A stretch of DNA of 23,953 bases from positions 1 through 23,953 of the forward strand of contig CAJKVH010000014.1 of assembly GCA_905203305.1 (NCBI GenBank). Direction: 5' to 3'. Positions 1-6,974 of the stretch are shown one piece after another. The notes beneath the pieces are model-generated. The model worked only from the letters and a program-made list of their open reading frames with translations. It had not been told where the DNA came from and ran no database searches. Each line of letters starts with the position of its first letter. Position 1 is the stretch's first letter. Source of the stretch: an uncultured Eubacteriales bacterium (GTDB lineage: Bacteria; Bacillota; Clostridia; TANB77; CAG-508). The translations under genes and the position numbers were made by a program.

Positions 1-129
1 ACAACAACAACATCTGGAAAACCAGCAACATTAGAAACAGGATTAGAATTACAAGTTCCTATGTTTGTAAACATTGGTGATGTATTAAGAGTAGATACAC
101 GTACATGTGAATATATGGAAAGAATATAA
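1..129 (+). CDS. efp: Elongation factor P, C-terminal fragment
   Basis: This is the last 42 codons of a gene that begins before the window, read in frame 1 and ending in TAA at 127-129. The residues include the end of the EF-P C-terminal OB domain: an LQVPMF stretch, then GDVLRVDTRTCEYMERI. This matches the family pattern VP.F...GD...vDTRTGEY.eRv. EF-P binds the ribosome between the P and E sites and relieves stalling at polyproline stretches. The family glycine before EY is a cysteine here. A strong hairpin follows 13 bases downstream, so efp appears to end its transcript here. The N-terminal KOW domain and the modified residue lie outside the window. Identity is confident despite the truncation. 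Confidence 0.9.
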   Translation, partial: TTTTSGKPATLETGLELQVPMFVNIGDVLRVDTRTCEYMERI

Positions 130-142
130 TTTTAATTTGGGG

Positions 143-168
143 CGGTTCTTTGATAAAAGAACCGTTTT
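143..168 (+). terminator. Intrinsic terminator of efp
   Basis: A perfect 9-bp stem (CGGTTCTTT at 143-151 with AAAGAACCG at 156-164) closes a GATA loop and is followed by TTTT. It sits 13 bases after the efp stop and 24 bases before the next start codon. The T-run is short, so read-through into the next gene is possible. Confidence 0.75.
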
Positions 169-192
169 CCAATAAAAAAGAAAGGTAGATAA

Positions 193-657
193 ATGTTAGA
201 AGACTTAAAAAATGAAATGAATAAATTTTTTAAAGATATTGATGAACATATAACAAACAAAGAAGAATTACTATATGTAAGAGAAAGAACGGAAAAATTA
301 GTTGATTTTACAATAGATCAAATAGAAAAAATAATGAAAGAAAAAGAAGAAAGAATGGACGCTATTGTTCAAAAACAAGAACAAACTGATAGAATAATCC
401 AATTATTTGGTGACAGATTAGATACAATATATGATGATATATATGATGTAGCACCATCTACCAATGTATCTGAAGGCTTTTCAGTAAACTGTCCATATTG
501 TAACCACGAATTTGATGCAGATATTGATGAAGATTTTAATGAGATTAGATGCCCTGAATGTGGAAATTTAATAGAGTTAGATTGGAACGGAAATCCTGAT
601 GACGACCAAGATAAAGGTTGTGGAGGTAATTGCTCTGGATGTAGCGGTTGCAAATAA
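193..657 (+). CDS. Small coiled-coil/zinc-ribbon protein (CD1247 N-terminal domain-like)
   Basis: This 154-residue acidic protein has a helical N-terminal half (about 1-80) with heptad-like charged stretches. A zinc ribbon follows, with CPYC at 100-103 and CPEC at 120-123. The short tail holds four more cysteines (143, 147, 150, 153) in a GCGGNCSGCSGCK pattern. The layout and the position just after efp resemble clostridial proteins annotated as CD1247 N-terminal domain proteins, often mislabelled AraC regulators. I see no helix-turn-helix. The ribbon probably binds zinc; the Cys/Gly tail could bind a second metal, but that is inference. The start has AAAGG about 8 bases upstream. A terminator lies on each side, so the gene is probably monocistronic, though no clear promoter was found. 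The function is unknown. Confidence 0.8.
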   Translation: MLEDLKNEMNKFFKDIDEHITNKEELLYVRERTEKLVDFTIDQIEKIMKEKEERMDAIVQKQEQTDRIIQLFGDRLDTIYDDIYDVAPSTNVSEGFSVNCPYCNHEFDADIDEDFNEIRCPECGNLIELDWNGNPDDDQDKGCGGNCSGCSGCK

Positions 658-660
658 AAA

Positions 661-695
661 GAAAAGGGAAGCTGACTCTCTTTTCTATTTTTTTT
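661..695 (+). terminator. Intrinsic terminator
   Basis: A 9-bp stem pairs 661-669 (GAAAAGGGA) with 677-685 (TCTCTTTTC), with one G-U pair and a 7-base loop. It is followed by TATTTTTTTT. It separates the zinc-ribbon gene from the nuclease/ATPase pair. Confidence 0.8.
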
Positions 696-732
696 GAAAT
701 AGAAAAATAAAAGTATACAAAGGAGGTAAAGA

Positions 733-1821
733 ATGAAAATTATACATTGTAGTGATTTACATTTAGATTCAAAAATGAAATCAAATTTAGATAGTGTAAA
801 AGCAAAAGAACGTAGAGATGAAATTTTAAGAACATATCAAAATATGGTAGAATATGCAAGTAAAAATGAAATAAAGATTATTTTAATTGCCGGAGATATG
901 TTTGATAAGAAAAACATAACATTAAAAGCGAGAAATGTCGTATTAGATAGTATTAGATCTAACCCTAATATAGACTTTATATATTTAAAAGGAAATCATG
1001 ATGAAACAGGATTTACATCAGAGTTAGAAGAAATTCCAGAAAACTTAAAATTGTTTGATAATAAAAAATGGACAAGTTATAAATATGGAAGAATAGTAAT
1101 TTCTGGAATTGAGTTTGGAGGAATACCAGACTTTGAAATTTATAATACATTAATGCTAAACAAAAATGATATAAATATAGTAACTATGCATGGACAAGAA
1201 TCTAAATATGATGCTAAAGATAAAGCAGAAATAATAAATATACAAGCATTAAAAAACAAAAACATTGATTATTTAGCATTAGGACATATTCATAAATTCA
1301 AACAAGAAGCAATAGATAACAGAGGAATTTATTGCTATTCTGGTTGCTTAGAAGGTAGAGGATTTGATGAATGTGGAGAAAAAGGATTTGTAGAACTTGA
1401 TATTGATGAAGAAAATGGAAAAATAACATCTAAATTTATTCCATTTGCTAGAAGACATTTATATGAAATAAATGTAGATATAACAGATACAGAAACAACT
1501 TTAGATGCAGAAAAGAGAATAGATGAAGAAACAAAAAATATAGAAAAAGAAGCTTTAATAAAAATTGTTTTAAAGGGAAAAGTAGATGTAAATTCAGAAA
1601 GAGATATAAAATATCTAGAAAAAAAATATAAAAACATATTCTATTTTGCAAAAATATATGATGAAACATCATTAAAGATAAATTACATGGATTATGAAAA
1701 CGATATCTCTCTAAAAGGAGAATTTATAAGACTAGTTTTAGGACAGGATTTAACAGATGAAGAAAAAAGAAAAATTATAACAACAGGAATAAAAGCACTT
1801 TCAGGAGAGGAGGTAAACTAA
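733..1821 (+). CDS. YhaO/SbcD-like DNA exonuclease, calcineurin-type metallophosphoesterase
   Basis: This 362-residue protein carries all the metal-binding motifs of the Mre11/SbcD phosphoesterase fold: SDLH (D8, H10), GDMFD (D55), GNHD (87-90), H153 in TMHGQ, and GHIH (184-187). The C-terminal third (about 240-362) has no recognisable motif and fits the capping/dimer region. Such enzymes are Mn-dependent nucleases that work with a long coiled-coil ATPase in DNA end processing. The partner follows directly: the A of this stop codon is also the first base of the next ATG, so the two are translationally coupled. The length is near that of B. subtilis YhaO, and the partner's membrane helices point to the YhaO/YhaN subgroup rather than SbcD/SbcC. 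AGGAGG lies 7 bases before the ATG. Confidence 0.9.
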   Translation: MKIIHCSDLHLDSKMKSNLDSVKAKERRDEILRTYQNMVEYASKNEIKIILIAGDMFDKKNITLKARNVVLDSIRSNPNIDFIYLKGNHDETGFTSELEEIPENLKLFDNKKWTSYKYGRIVISGIEFGGIPDFEIYNTLMLNKNDINIVTMHGQESKYDAKDKAEIINIQALKNKNIDYLALGHIHKFKQEAIDNRGIYCYSGCLEGRGFDECGEKGFVELDIDEENGKITSKFIPFARRHLYEINVDITDTETTLDAEKRIDEETKNIEKEALIKIVLKGKVDVNSERDIKYLEKKYKNIFYFAKIYDETSLKINYMDYENDISLKGEFIRLVLGQDLTDEEKRKIITTGIKALSGEEVN

Positions 1822-4169
1822 TGAAAATAATAAAATGCCATATAGAAAATTTTGGAAAACTATCAAATTATGATAAAGTTTTTGAAGATGGGCTAAATAC
1901 AATAAAAGAAGAAAATGGATTTGGAAAGACTACATTTGCAAACTTTATAAAAGCAATGTTTTATGGATTAGATGCTAAAAGAACATCAAAAATATTAATA
2001 GACAGAAAAAAATATATGCCATGGCAAGGCGGAATTTTTGGTGGAAACATTGAATTTGAAATAAATGGAAAAAGATACAAAATTGAAAGAACATTTGGAA
2101 ATAAATTATCAGATGATACATTTAAATTATATGATCTAACAACCAATTTAGAAAGCAAAGATTATACTCAAAATATAGGAGAAGAGATCTTTAAACTAAA
2201 CAAAGAAGCATATGAAAGAAGTACATTTATATCAGGTCAAAAAATAGAAACAGCAATGAATGATAGTATAAATGCCAAACTTGGCAATATTTTAGAAAAT
2301 GAGAATGATATAAATTCATCAGATGAAGCTATAAATGTTTTAGATAAAGCAATAAAAAATTACAAAAAAACAGGTGATAGAGGCGAAATAAGCCAAAAAA
2401 TAAATGAAAGAACAAAATTAGAAAATAAGTTAGAAGAAAGCAAAATAAATGAAGAAATTTTAAATAAAAGAAAAGAAAGATATAATTTATTAAAACAAGA
2501 ATTATTAAAACAAGAAGAAGAAAGAGAAAAACTTAATAAATTAATAGGCTTAAAAAATCAAGAAGAAACAGAACTTGCAAAATTAGAAAACTATAAAAAT
2601 TTACAAAAAAATCTTGAAGAAACTAGATCAGATTTAAATAATTTACAAGAATTCTTTAAAGAAGGAATACCATCTGATATAGAACTAGAAACCTTAATCG
2701 AAAAATGTTTATTAATAGAAAAATATAAGGCAGAGATAAAAAATTATGAGGATTCCACATCAGGAAATAGTGATATTCAAAGATTAAAAAATATATTCCA
2801 AGACAAGGAATTAACAGAAAGCAAAATAAATAGCATGATTTCTGAATACAATGGAATAAGTGAAACAAGAAATAAAATCCAAATGAACGAAGAAAAAGTT
2901 GCTAAACTAAAAAATGAAAAAGAAGAAGCTATTATAAAGAAAGGCAAAGACAAAACATTAAGTATAATTTTAAGTGTAATTCTAATAATAAGTATAGTTT
3001 TAGGAATAGGAATGTTTGTTGGAGAAAAGGTATATTTTTCTGTTGGTGCTTTTGCAGTAGGAATTATTGTATTAATTGTAATGCTTGTTAAAATAAATTC
3101 ATTTAAGAAAAAAGAAAAAATGATAACAGATAAAGAAGAAGAAATAATTGAACTTAATGAGTTAATCGAAAATCTAAGATCAAAAGAAATAAGCACAAGA
3201 AGAGAAGTAATGGAATTTATTGATGAATTTCCAATAGAAGAAATAGAAGAAGAAAATGACGTTTTAATAAAACTTACAGAAATAAAATCTAACTTTGTAA
3301 AATACAATGAGCTTGCAAATAATATAAACACAATGTTTGAAAAACAAAAAGAAGTTATAACAAATTTACAAGAACTAGAAGATAGCATAAAAAATTATTT
3401 ACTAAGATATTTTGAAAGCATAAACGGAACATATGTAACTTATGCCCAAGAAATGAAAATGAAAAAAATGGATCTTGAAAAACAAAAAGAAACATTTTTA
3501 GCAAAAACAAAAGCAATAGAAGAATACAAAAAAGAAAATAATATTGAAGAAATAAGAAAACGCCAAGAAGAAAATCAATCTATAAATAAACAAGAAATAG
3601 AAGAAAAAATTAGAATTATAACAGAACAAATTAACAAATTAAATGATGAGAAAAATTACAATAAAAACCAAATTGAACTTTTAGAAAGTAACCTAGATAC
3701 AGTATTTGACATAGAAAATTCTATAGAAGAATTAAATTGCCAAATAGAAGAAATGAGACAAAATTGTGACATATTAGAAAAAACAAAAGAATACTTAGTA
3801 ACAGCCAAAGCACAATTTTCTGCTAGCTATTTAGGAAAAATGAAAGATGGATTTGTGAAGAATTTGAAATTAATAAATGGAAACGAAATGGATATCAATG
3901 TTGATGTTAACTTAAAAGTTAATGTAAATGAAAATGGATCAAGTAAAGATATTGAATATTTAAGCACAGGATATAAGGATTTAATATATATTTGTATGAG
4001 ATTAAGTTTAATAGACAGTTTATTTGAGAAAGAAAAACCATTTATAATTTTAGATGATCCATTTGTTAATTTAGATGAAAACAAAATAAAAAATGCAACG
4101 AATCTTCTTAAAAATCTATCACAGGAATATCAAATTGTTTACTTTATTTGCCATGATAGTAGAAAGTAA
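1821..4169 (+). CDS. YhaN/SbcC-like coiled-coil ATPase with central membrane hairpin
   Basis: This 782-residue ABC/SMC-type ATPase has a split nucleotide-binding domain. Walker A is NGFGKTT at 32-38. The signature LSTG is at 714-717, Walker B FIILDD at 741-746, and the switch histidine is H778. The middle is charged coiled coil (about 190-375 and 430-670). At the point where SbcC/Rad50 has a zinc hook there are instead two hydrophobic helices (about 378-425). That feature is known for the B. subtilis YhaN family and implies membrane attachment of the coiled-coil tip. The protein is shorter than YhaN (about 960 residues) mainly in the coils. It overlaps the nuclease gene by one base and has GGAGAGGAGG upstream, so the two should form one complex. 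A role in DNA double-strand-break processing is inferred from the family. Confidence 0.9.
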   Translation: MKIIKCHIENFGKLSNYDKVFEDGLNTIKEENGFGKTTFANFIKAMFYGLDAKRTSKILIDRKKYMPWQGGIFGGNIEFEINGKRYKIERTFGNKLSDDTFKLYDLTTNLESKDYTQNIGEEIFKLNKEAYERSTFISGQKIETAMNDSINAKLGNILENENDINSSDEAINVLDKAIKNYKKTGDRGEISQKINERTKLENKLEESKINEEILNKRKERYNLLKQELLKQEEEREKLNKLIGLKNQEETELAKLENYKNLQKNLEETRSDLNNLQEFFKEGIPSDIELETLIEKCLLIEKYKAEIKNYEDSTSGNSDIQRLKNIFQDKELTESKINSMISEYNGISETRNKIQMNEEKVAKLKNEKEEAIIKKGKDKTLSIILSVILIISIVLGIGMFVGEKVYFSVGAFAVGIIVLIVMLVKINSFKKKEKMITDKEEEIIELNELIENLRSKEISTRREVMEFIDEFPIEEIEEENDVLIKLTEIKSNFVKYNELANNINTMFEKQKEVITNLQELEDSIKNYLLRYFESINGTYVTYAQEMKMKKMDLEKQKETFLAKTKAIEEYKKENNIEEIRKRQEENQSINKQEIEEKIRIITEQINKLNDEKNYNKNQIELLESNLDTVFDIENSIEELNCQIEEMRQNCDILEKTKEYLVTAKAQFSASYLGKMKDGFVKNLKLINGNEMDINVDVNLKVNVNENGSSKDIEYLSTGYKDLIYICMRLSLIDSLFEKEKPFIILDDPFVNLDENKIKNATNLLKNLSQEYQIVYFICHDSRK

Positions 4170-4274
4170 AAAAAATCAAGTATTAACTTATAATGTATAA
4201 GTTAGAATAAATGAAAAAAAATGAGATATAATAAATTTAATGCTTTAATTCAAACAAAATCACAAATTATAGAG

Positions 4275-4303
4275 TTGAAAATAAATTTAAAAGGTGGTAT
4301 TAT
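4275..4303 (+). promoter_or_regulatory. Promoter of 6S RNA
   Basis: TTGAAA (4275-4280) and TATTAT (4298-4303) are separated by exactly 17 bases. They lie upstream of the structured RNA and predict a start near 4310. The 105 bases between the ATPase stop and this promoter hold a weak palindrome (4185-4203) and no gene. Confidence 0.65.
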
Positions 4304-4309
4304 AAAAGT

Positions 4310-4540
4310 AATTTAAGAAGAAAGAAAAAAAGCAGTTACCCTGCATAGTGCGTGTAGACAGAATTTTTAGAACCTACAAGTTTTAAGAGGGGCTTATCTC
4401 TTTATATGGCGTGCATGCTTGCTTCCATTTGGTCGTAAGAAGCCCACAAGTATTAAGGTTGGCACCCACCTGTTTTTTGAGGAGGCAGGTTATTAAAAAT
4501 TCACCAACATCTTACGGCTAAGGCGGGGATGCTTTTTTTG
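4310..4540 (+). ncRNA. ssrS: 6S RNA (RNA polymerase-regulating small RNA)
   Basis: The 533-base gap after the ATPase gene folds by eye into one long rod. The ends pair 4326-4334 (AAAAAAGCA) with 4530-4538, and 4339-4344 (CCCTGC) with 4523-4528. Further in, 4361-4369 (GAATTTTTA) pairs perfectly with 4494-4502, 4371-4375 with 4456-4460, and 4390-4395 (GGGCTT) with 4440-4445. A side hairpin pairs 4468-4472 with 4486-4490. Sequence patches TATATGGCGTGCATG and GGTTGGCACCCACCT resemble what I recall of Firmicute 6S RNAs. 6S RNA binds the housekeeping RNA polymerase by mimicking open promoter DNA and accumulates in stationary phase. The closing stem ends in a T7 run, so it doubles as a terminator. 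The exact 5' end is uncertain (4310-4330). Confidence 0.85.
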
Positions 4541-4564
4541 TTAGATAAAAATGAGGAACATATA

Positions 4565-4594
4565 AATCCTAGGTATTAAACCTGGGATTTTTTT
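4565..4594 (+). terminator. Second terminator downstream of 6S RNA
   Basis: A 10-bp stem pairs AATCCTAGGT (4565-4574) with ACCTGGGATT (4580-4589), with one G-U pair and a 5-base loop, followed by a T7 run. It backs up the 6S closing stem and insulates the pilin-like gene downstream. Confidence 0.8.
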
Positions 4595-4640
4595 GTTTCT
4601 AAAAGAATTAAAAATGATTCATAAAAAGAATAAAAAAAGA

Positions 4641-4669
4641 TTGCAAAATAGTGTACAATATGATACTAT
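4641..4669 (+). promoter_or_regulatory. Promoter of the prepilin/FGE-fold gene
   Basis: TTGCAA (4641-4646) and TACTAT (4664-4669) have a 17-base spacer. The predicted start is near 4676, which leaves a leader of about 27 bases containing AGGAGG before the ATG at 4703. Confidence 0.65.
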
Positions 4670-4702
4670 AAAATCATACGAAATTGATAGGAGGATAAAT
4701 AA

Positions 4703-5905
4703 ATGTTAGAGAAAACATTTAAGAAAAACAAAGGAATAACACTGATTGCATTAGTTGTAACAATAATTGTTTTGCTTATTCTAGCAGGAATAAGTATTTC
4801 TATGCTTACAGGACAAAATGGAATATTAAACAGAACTTATGAAGCAAAGGAGAAAACTTCAGAGGCGAAACAGAAAGAAGAGAAAGAAATAAATAACTAT
4901 GAAAAAACAATTGAACAGTATATTTCGGATTTGCCATCAACAAAATATACTAAACCATATTTACCGGATTCAACAAAATTTGAGCAAATAAAAGGAACAA
5001 GTTTAAACACAGGTTTAGTAATAAAAGAGAAGGAAACAGGAAACGAGTATGTGTGGGTTGAGGTGCCAAGAAGTGAAGAAGTGTATAAAACTGTAGGAAT
5101 TAATCTAAGTTCATTTGGGGAGAATGAATATAGATCGATAGAAAACGATTTACAAGTATATACGAAGGTATATAGAAATGGTACACAGTATAAGGATGAA
5201 TTTTTTGAAGATGAATCAGCTGGATGGTTCAAGAATGATAAAGAATACAATGATTTAAAATATAAAATGCTAGAAAGTATATATCAAAATGGAGGATTTT
5301 GGGTTGGCAGATATGAAGCTGGAACAGATCAGCAAAGAATATCAAATGAAACTACATCTGAAGAAGCGAAGTCAAAGGCAAATTTATATCCATATACATA
5401 TATAACTAGGACCCAAGCTAAAAATTTAGCAGAGAAAAATGAATCTGGTAATTATACGAGTAGTTTAATGTTTGGTATTCAATGGGATTTGATGCTGGCA
5501 TTCTTACATAATACAGGAAAAATAGAAGATGATGTATTAATAAAAGATAGTACGCAAGTAGGAAATTATTATAATAATTTATGGAATATTGTTAATGAAA
5601 ATGCAAAATATTCATTAGATGATGGAAATAATTTTTTTAGTATGTCGTATGAAAAAAAGGAAAACAAAACAGTATTGATAACAACGGGAGCAAATAAAAA
5701 TTTTTCAATGATGAATATATTTGACATTGCGGGAAATGTTTGGGAATGGACATTAGAAAGTACATTAAACAAAGAGAGTCCTTGTGTATGTATGGCAGGG
5801 TCTTATGGTACTTTAGGAAATTTTGTTCAAGTGAATTTTAGAAATGGAAGTAATGCTACAGATTTTGTACATTGCAGTGTAGGATTTCGTGTATCAATAT
5901 TTTAA
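4703..5905 (+). CDS. Prepilin-like surface protein with C-terminal FGE/C-type-lectin-fold domain
   Basis: The 400-residue protein starts with a prepilin-type leader: basic residues, then G11 followed by ITLIALVVTIIVLLILAG. The conserved Glu at mature position 5 is Ala (A16). A charged helical linker (about 40-75) follows. Residues 100-400 resemble the formylglycine-generating-enzyme (FGE)-sulfatase fold: VWVEVP near 118, FWVGRYEAGTD near 199, DIAGNVWEWT at 341-350, GSY at 366-368, and VGFRV at 393-397. The FGE active-site cysteines are absent; T370 and V375 occupy those sites by eye. It is therefore probably a binding module rather than an oxidase. Cysteines remain at 361, 363 and 391. The gene has its own promoter and no clear terminator within 65 bases. 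Likely role: a pseudopilin or surface adhesin displaying a ligand-binding head (inference). Confidence 0.8.
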   Translation: MLEKTFKKNKGITLIALVVTIIVLLILAGISISMLTGQNGILNRTYEAKEKTSEAKQKEEKEINNYEKTIEQYISDLPSTKYTKPYLPDSTKFEQIKGTSLNTGLVIKEKETGNEYVWVEVPRSEEVYKTVGINLSSFGENEYRSIENDLQVYTKVYRNGTQYKDEFFEDESAGWFKNDKEYNDLKYKMLESIYQNGGFWVGRYEAGTDQQRISNETTSEEAKSKANLYPYTYITRTQAKNLAEKNESGNYTSSLMFGIQWDLMLAFLHNTGKIEDDVLIKDSTQVGNYYNNLWNIVNENAKYSLDDGNNFFSMSYEKKENKTVLITTGANKNFSMMNIFDIAGNVWEWTLESTLNKESPCVCMAGSYGTLGNFVQVNFRNGSNATDFVHCSVGFRVSIF

Positions 5906-5970
5906 AATAAAGAAAAAATATTACTAATAAAATTAATTTTACAGAATTGAACAAAAATACCAATTTTTCA

Positions 5971-5999
5971 TTGACATGTGCAAAAATATATAGTATAAT
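5971..5999 (+). promoter_or_regulatory. Consensus sigma-A promoter of rplU-rpmA
   Basis: TTGACA (5971-5976) and TATAAT (5994-5999) match both consensus hexamers exactly with a 17-base spacer. This is the strongest promoter in the window. The predicted start is near 6006, just before the structured leader. Confidence 0.9.
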
Positions 6000-6008
6000 A
6001 GTAAACTG

Positions 6009-6072
6009 TAATCCGCTTAATCAAGGTAACTAAATGTTGCAAATATAGAGTAACTACCTTTTTTGAGGATTA
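6009..6072 (+). promoter_or_regulatory. Structured 5' leader of rplU (L21-leader-like)
   Basis: An outer stem pairs TAATCC (6009-6014) with GGATTA (6067-6072). An inner stem pairs AAGGTA (6023-6028) with TACCTT (6055-6060), and GTAACTA occurs on both sides of its loop. The fold lies between the promoter and the L21 ribosome binding site. Firmicute L21 operons are known to carry a leader of this kind, thought to allow autogenous control. Assignment to that Rfam family is by position and fold, not by covariance search. Confidence 0.6.
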
Positions 6073-6104
6073 GCGAGTATACGAATAAGGGAGGTGCATT
6101 TAAG

Positions 6105-6467
6105 ATGTACGCAATAATTGAAAGCTGTGGAAGACAATACAAAGTAGCAGAAGGAGATGTTGTATTTTTCGAAAAATTAGATGCTGAAGAAGGAAAAAAA
6201 GTAGCATTTGATAAAGTAGTAATGGTATCAGATGACGGAAAAGTACAAGTTGGAAATCCTTATGTTAAAGGTGTAAAGGTTGAAGGAAAAGTAGTTTCTC
6301 ACGGAAAAGGTAAAAAAATAATAGTTTTCAAAATGAAAGCTAAAAAGAACGAGAGAACAAAACAAGGACATAGACAACCATACACAAAAGTTGAAATAAC
6401 AAACATAAAAACAGCTGCTAAAAAAGCAGAAACTAAAAAAGAAGCTACAGCAAAAGCTGAAGCATAA
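6105..6467 (+). CDS. rplU: 50S ribosomal protein L21
   Basis: From ATG 6105 the product is 120 residues, beginning MYAIIESCGRQYKV, the classic bL21 N-terminus. A GKKIIVFKMKAKKNERTKQGHRQPYT stretch follows in two recognisable blocks. L21 binds 23S rRNA in the large subunit. The frame can be extended to a TTG at 6063, but that falls in the leader hairpin. ATG 6105 has GGGAGG about 9 bases upstream and gives the normal L21 N-terminus. The last about 18 residues form a Lys/Ala/Glu-rich tail beyond the usual length of roughly 103. The operon continues with rpmA 68 bases later; the Prp protease gene normally between them in Firmicutes is missing. Confidence 0.97.
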   Translation: MYAIIESCGRQYKVAEGDVVFFEKLDAEEGKKVAFDKVVMVSDDGKVQVGNPYVKGVKVEGKVVSHGKGKKIIVFKMKAKKNERTKQGHRQPYTKVEITNIKTAAKKAETKKEATAKAEA

Positions 6468-6535
6468 TCAAAATTAAATTTGAGATTTAATAATTAGAGA
6501 TATAAAAAAAATAAAACTGGAAGGAGTTGAAAAAA

Positions 6536-6823
6536 ATGGCACATCACGTTGGTCAAGGTAGTACAAGAAACGGAAGAGACAGTGAATCAAAACGTTTAGG
6601 AGTAAAAAGAGCTGATGGACAATTTGTTTTAGCTGGAAACATTCTTGTAAGACAAAGAGGAACTAAAATATATCCAGGAACAAACGTAGGAATTGGTAGT
6701 GATGACACTCTATTCGCATTAGTTGATGGAACAGTTAAATTTGAAAGAAAAGGTAGAGACAAGAAAAAAGTTAGTGTTTACCCTGTAGTTGAAGAAGAGG
6801 TAGAAACTAAAAAGGCCGAATAA
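6536..6823 (+). CDS. rpmA: 50S ribosomal protein L27, without the Prp-cleaved extension
   Basis: From ATG 6536 the product is 95 residues, beginning MAHHVGQGSTRNGRDSESKR, followed by the bL27 core with GNILVRQRGT. L27 reaches the peptidyl transferase centre through its N-terminus. In most Firmicutes the gene encodes an extra N-terminal peptide (ending in LQLFAHKKG or similar) removed by the cysteine protease Prp. Here translation starts directly at the mature-type MAHH end, as in Gram-negative bacteria. A TTG at 6527 is in frame, but AAGGAG at 6521-6526 sits 9 bases from ATG 6536 and only touches TTG. The C-terminus has an acidic/Lys tail of about 10 residues. A terminator follows 7 bases after the stop. 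Confidence 0.97.
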   Translation: MAHHVGQGSTRNGRDSESKRLGVKRADGQFVLAGNILVRQRGTKIYPGTNVGIGSDDTLFALVDGTVKFERKGRDKKKVSVYPVVEEEVETKKAE

Positions 6824-6830
6824 TATAAAA

Positions 6831-6863
6831 GCTGTGATACAATTTGGTATCATGGCTTTTTTT
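6831..6863 (+). terminator. Terminator of rplU-rpmA
   Basis: GCTGTGATAC (6831-6840) pairs with GTATCATGGC (6847-6856), 10 bp with two G-U pairs and a 6-base loop, followed by a T7 run (6857-6863). Its last bases overlap the -35 of the next promoter. Confidence 0.85.
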
Positions 6864-6890
6864 GACTTAAACTAAAAAATATGGTAAAAT
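6862..6890 (+). promoter_or_regulatory. Promoter of first P-loop cassette
   Basis: TTGACT (6862-6867) and TAAAAT (6885-6890) have a 17-base spacer. The sequence around the -10 (ATGGTAAAAT) is identical to that of the second cassette's promoter. The -35 begins inside the T-run of the rpmA terminator. Confidence 0.75.
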
Positions 6891-6974
6891 TAATATGTTG
6901 ACATAAGAATGTTAAATAAAGCAAAGTTAATAACTTTAGCTATATTTTTAGAGAAAGTTGAGGAGGAAAAAATT

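Noticed and set aside
2777..3388. 203-codon open frame on the - strand inside the YhaN-like gene
   Set aside because: It lies opposite a clear coiled-coil ATPase frame and is rich in Ser/Phe/Ile, as expected from the complement of Lys/Glu-rich AT-rich coding DNA. No ribosome binding site is seen.
4185..4203. AACTTATA/TATAAGTT palindrome after the ATPase stop, as terminator
   Set aside because: The stem is all but AT and no T-run follows. It could be a weak pause site only.
5720..5905. Pilin-fusion gene as an active formylglycine-generating enzyme
   Set aside because: The active-site cysteine pair after GSY is not present, and no sulfatase gene is nearby.
6868..6910. Start of P-loop copy 1 at ATG 6909
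   Set aside because: That ATG is about 12 bases from the predicted transcription start and has no binding site. ATG 6975 has GAGGAGG and matches copy 2 in length.
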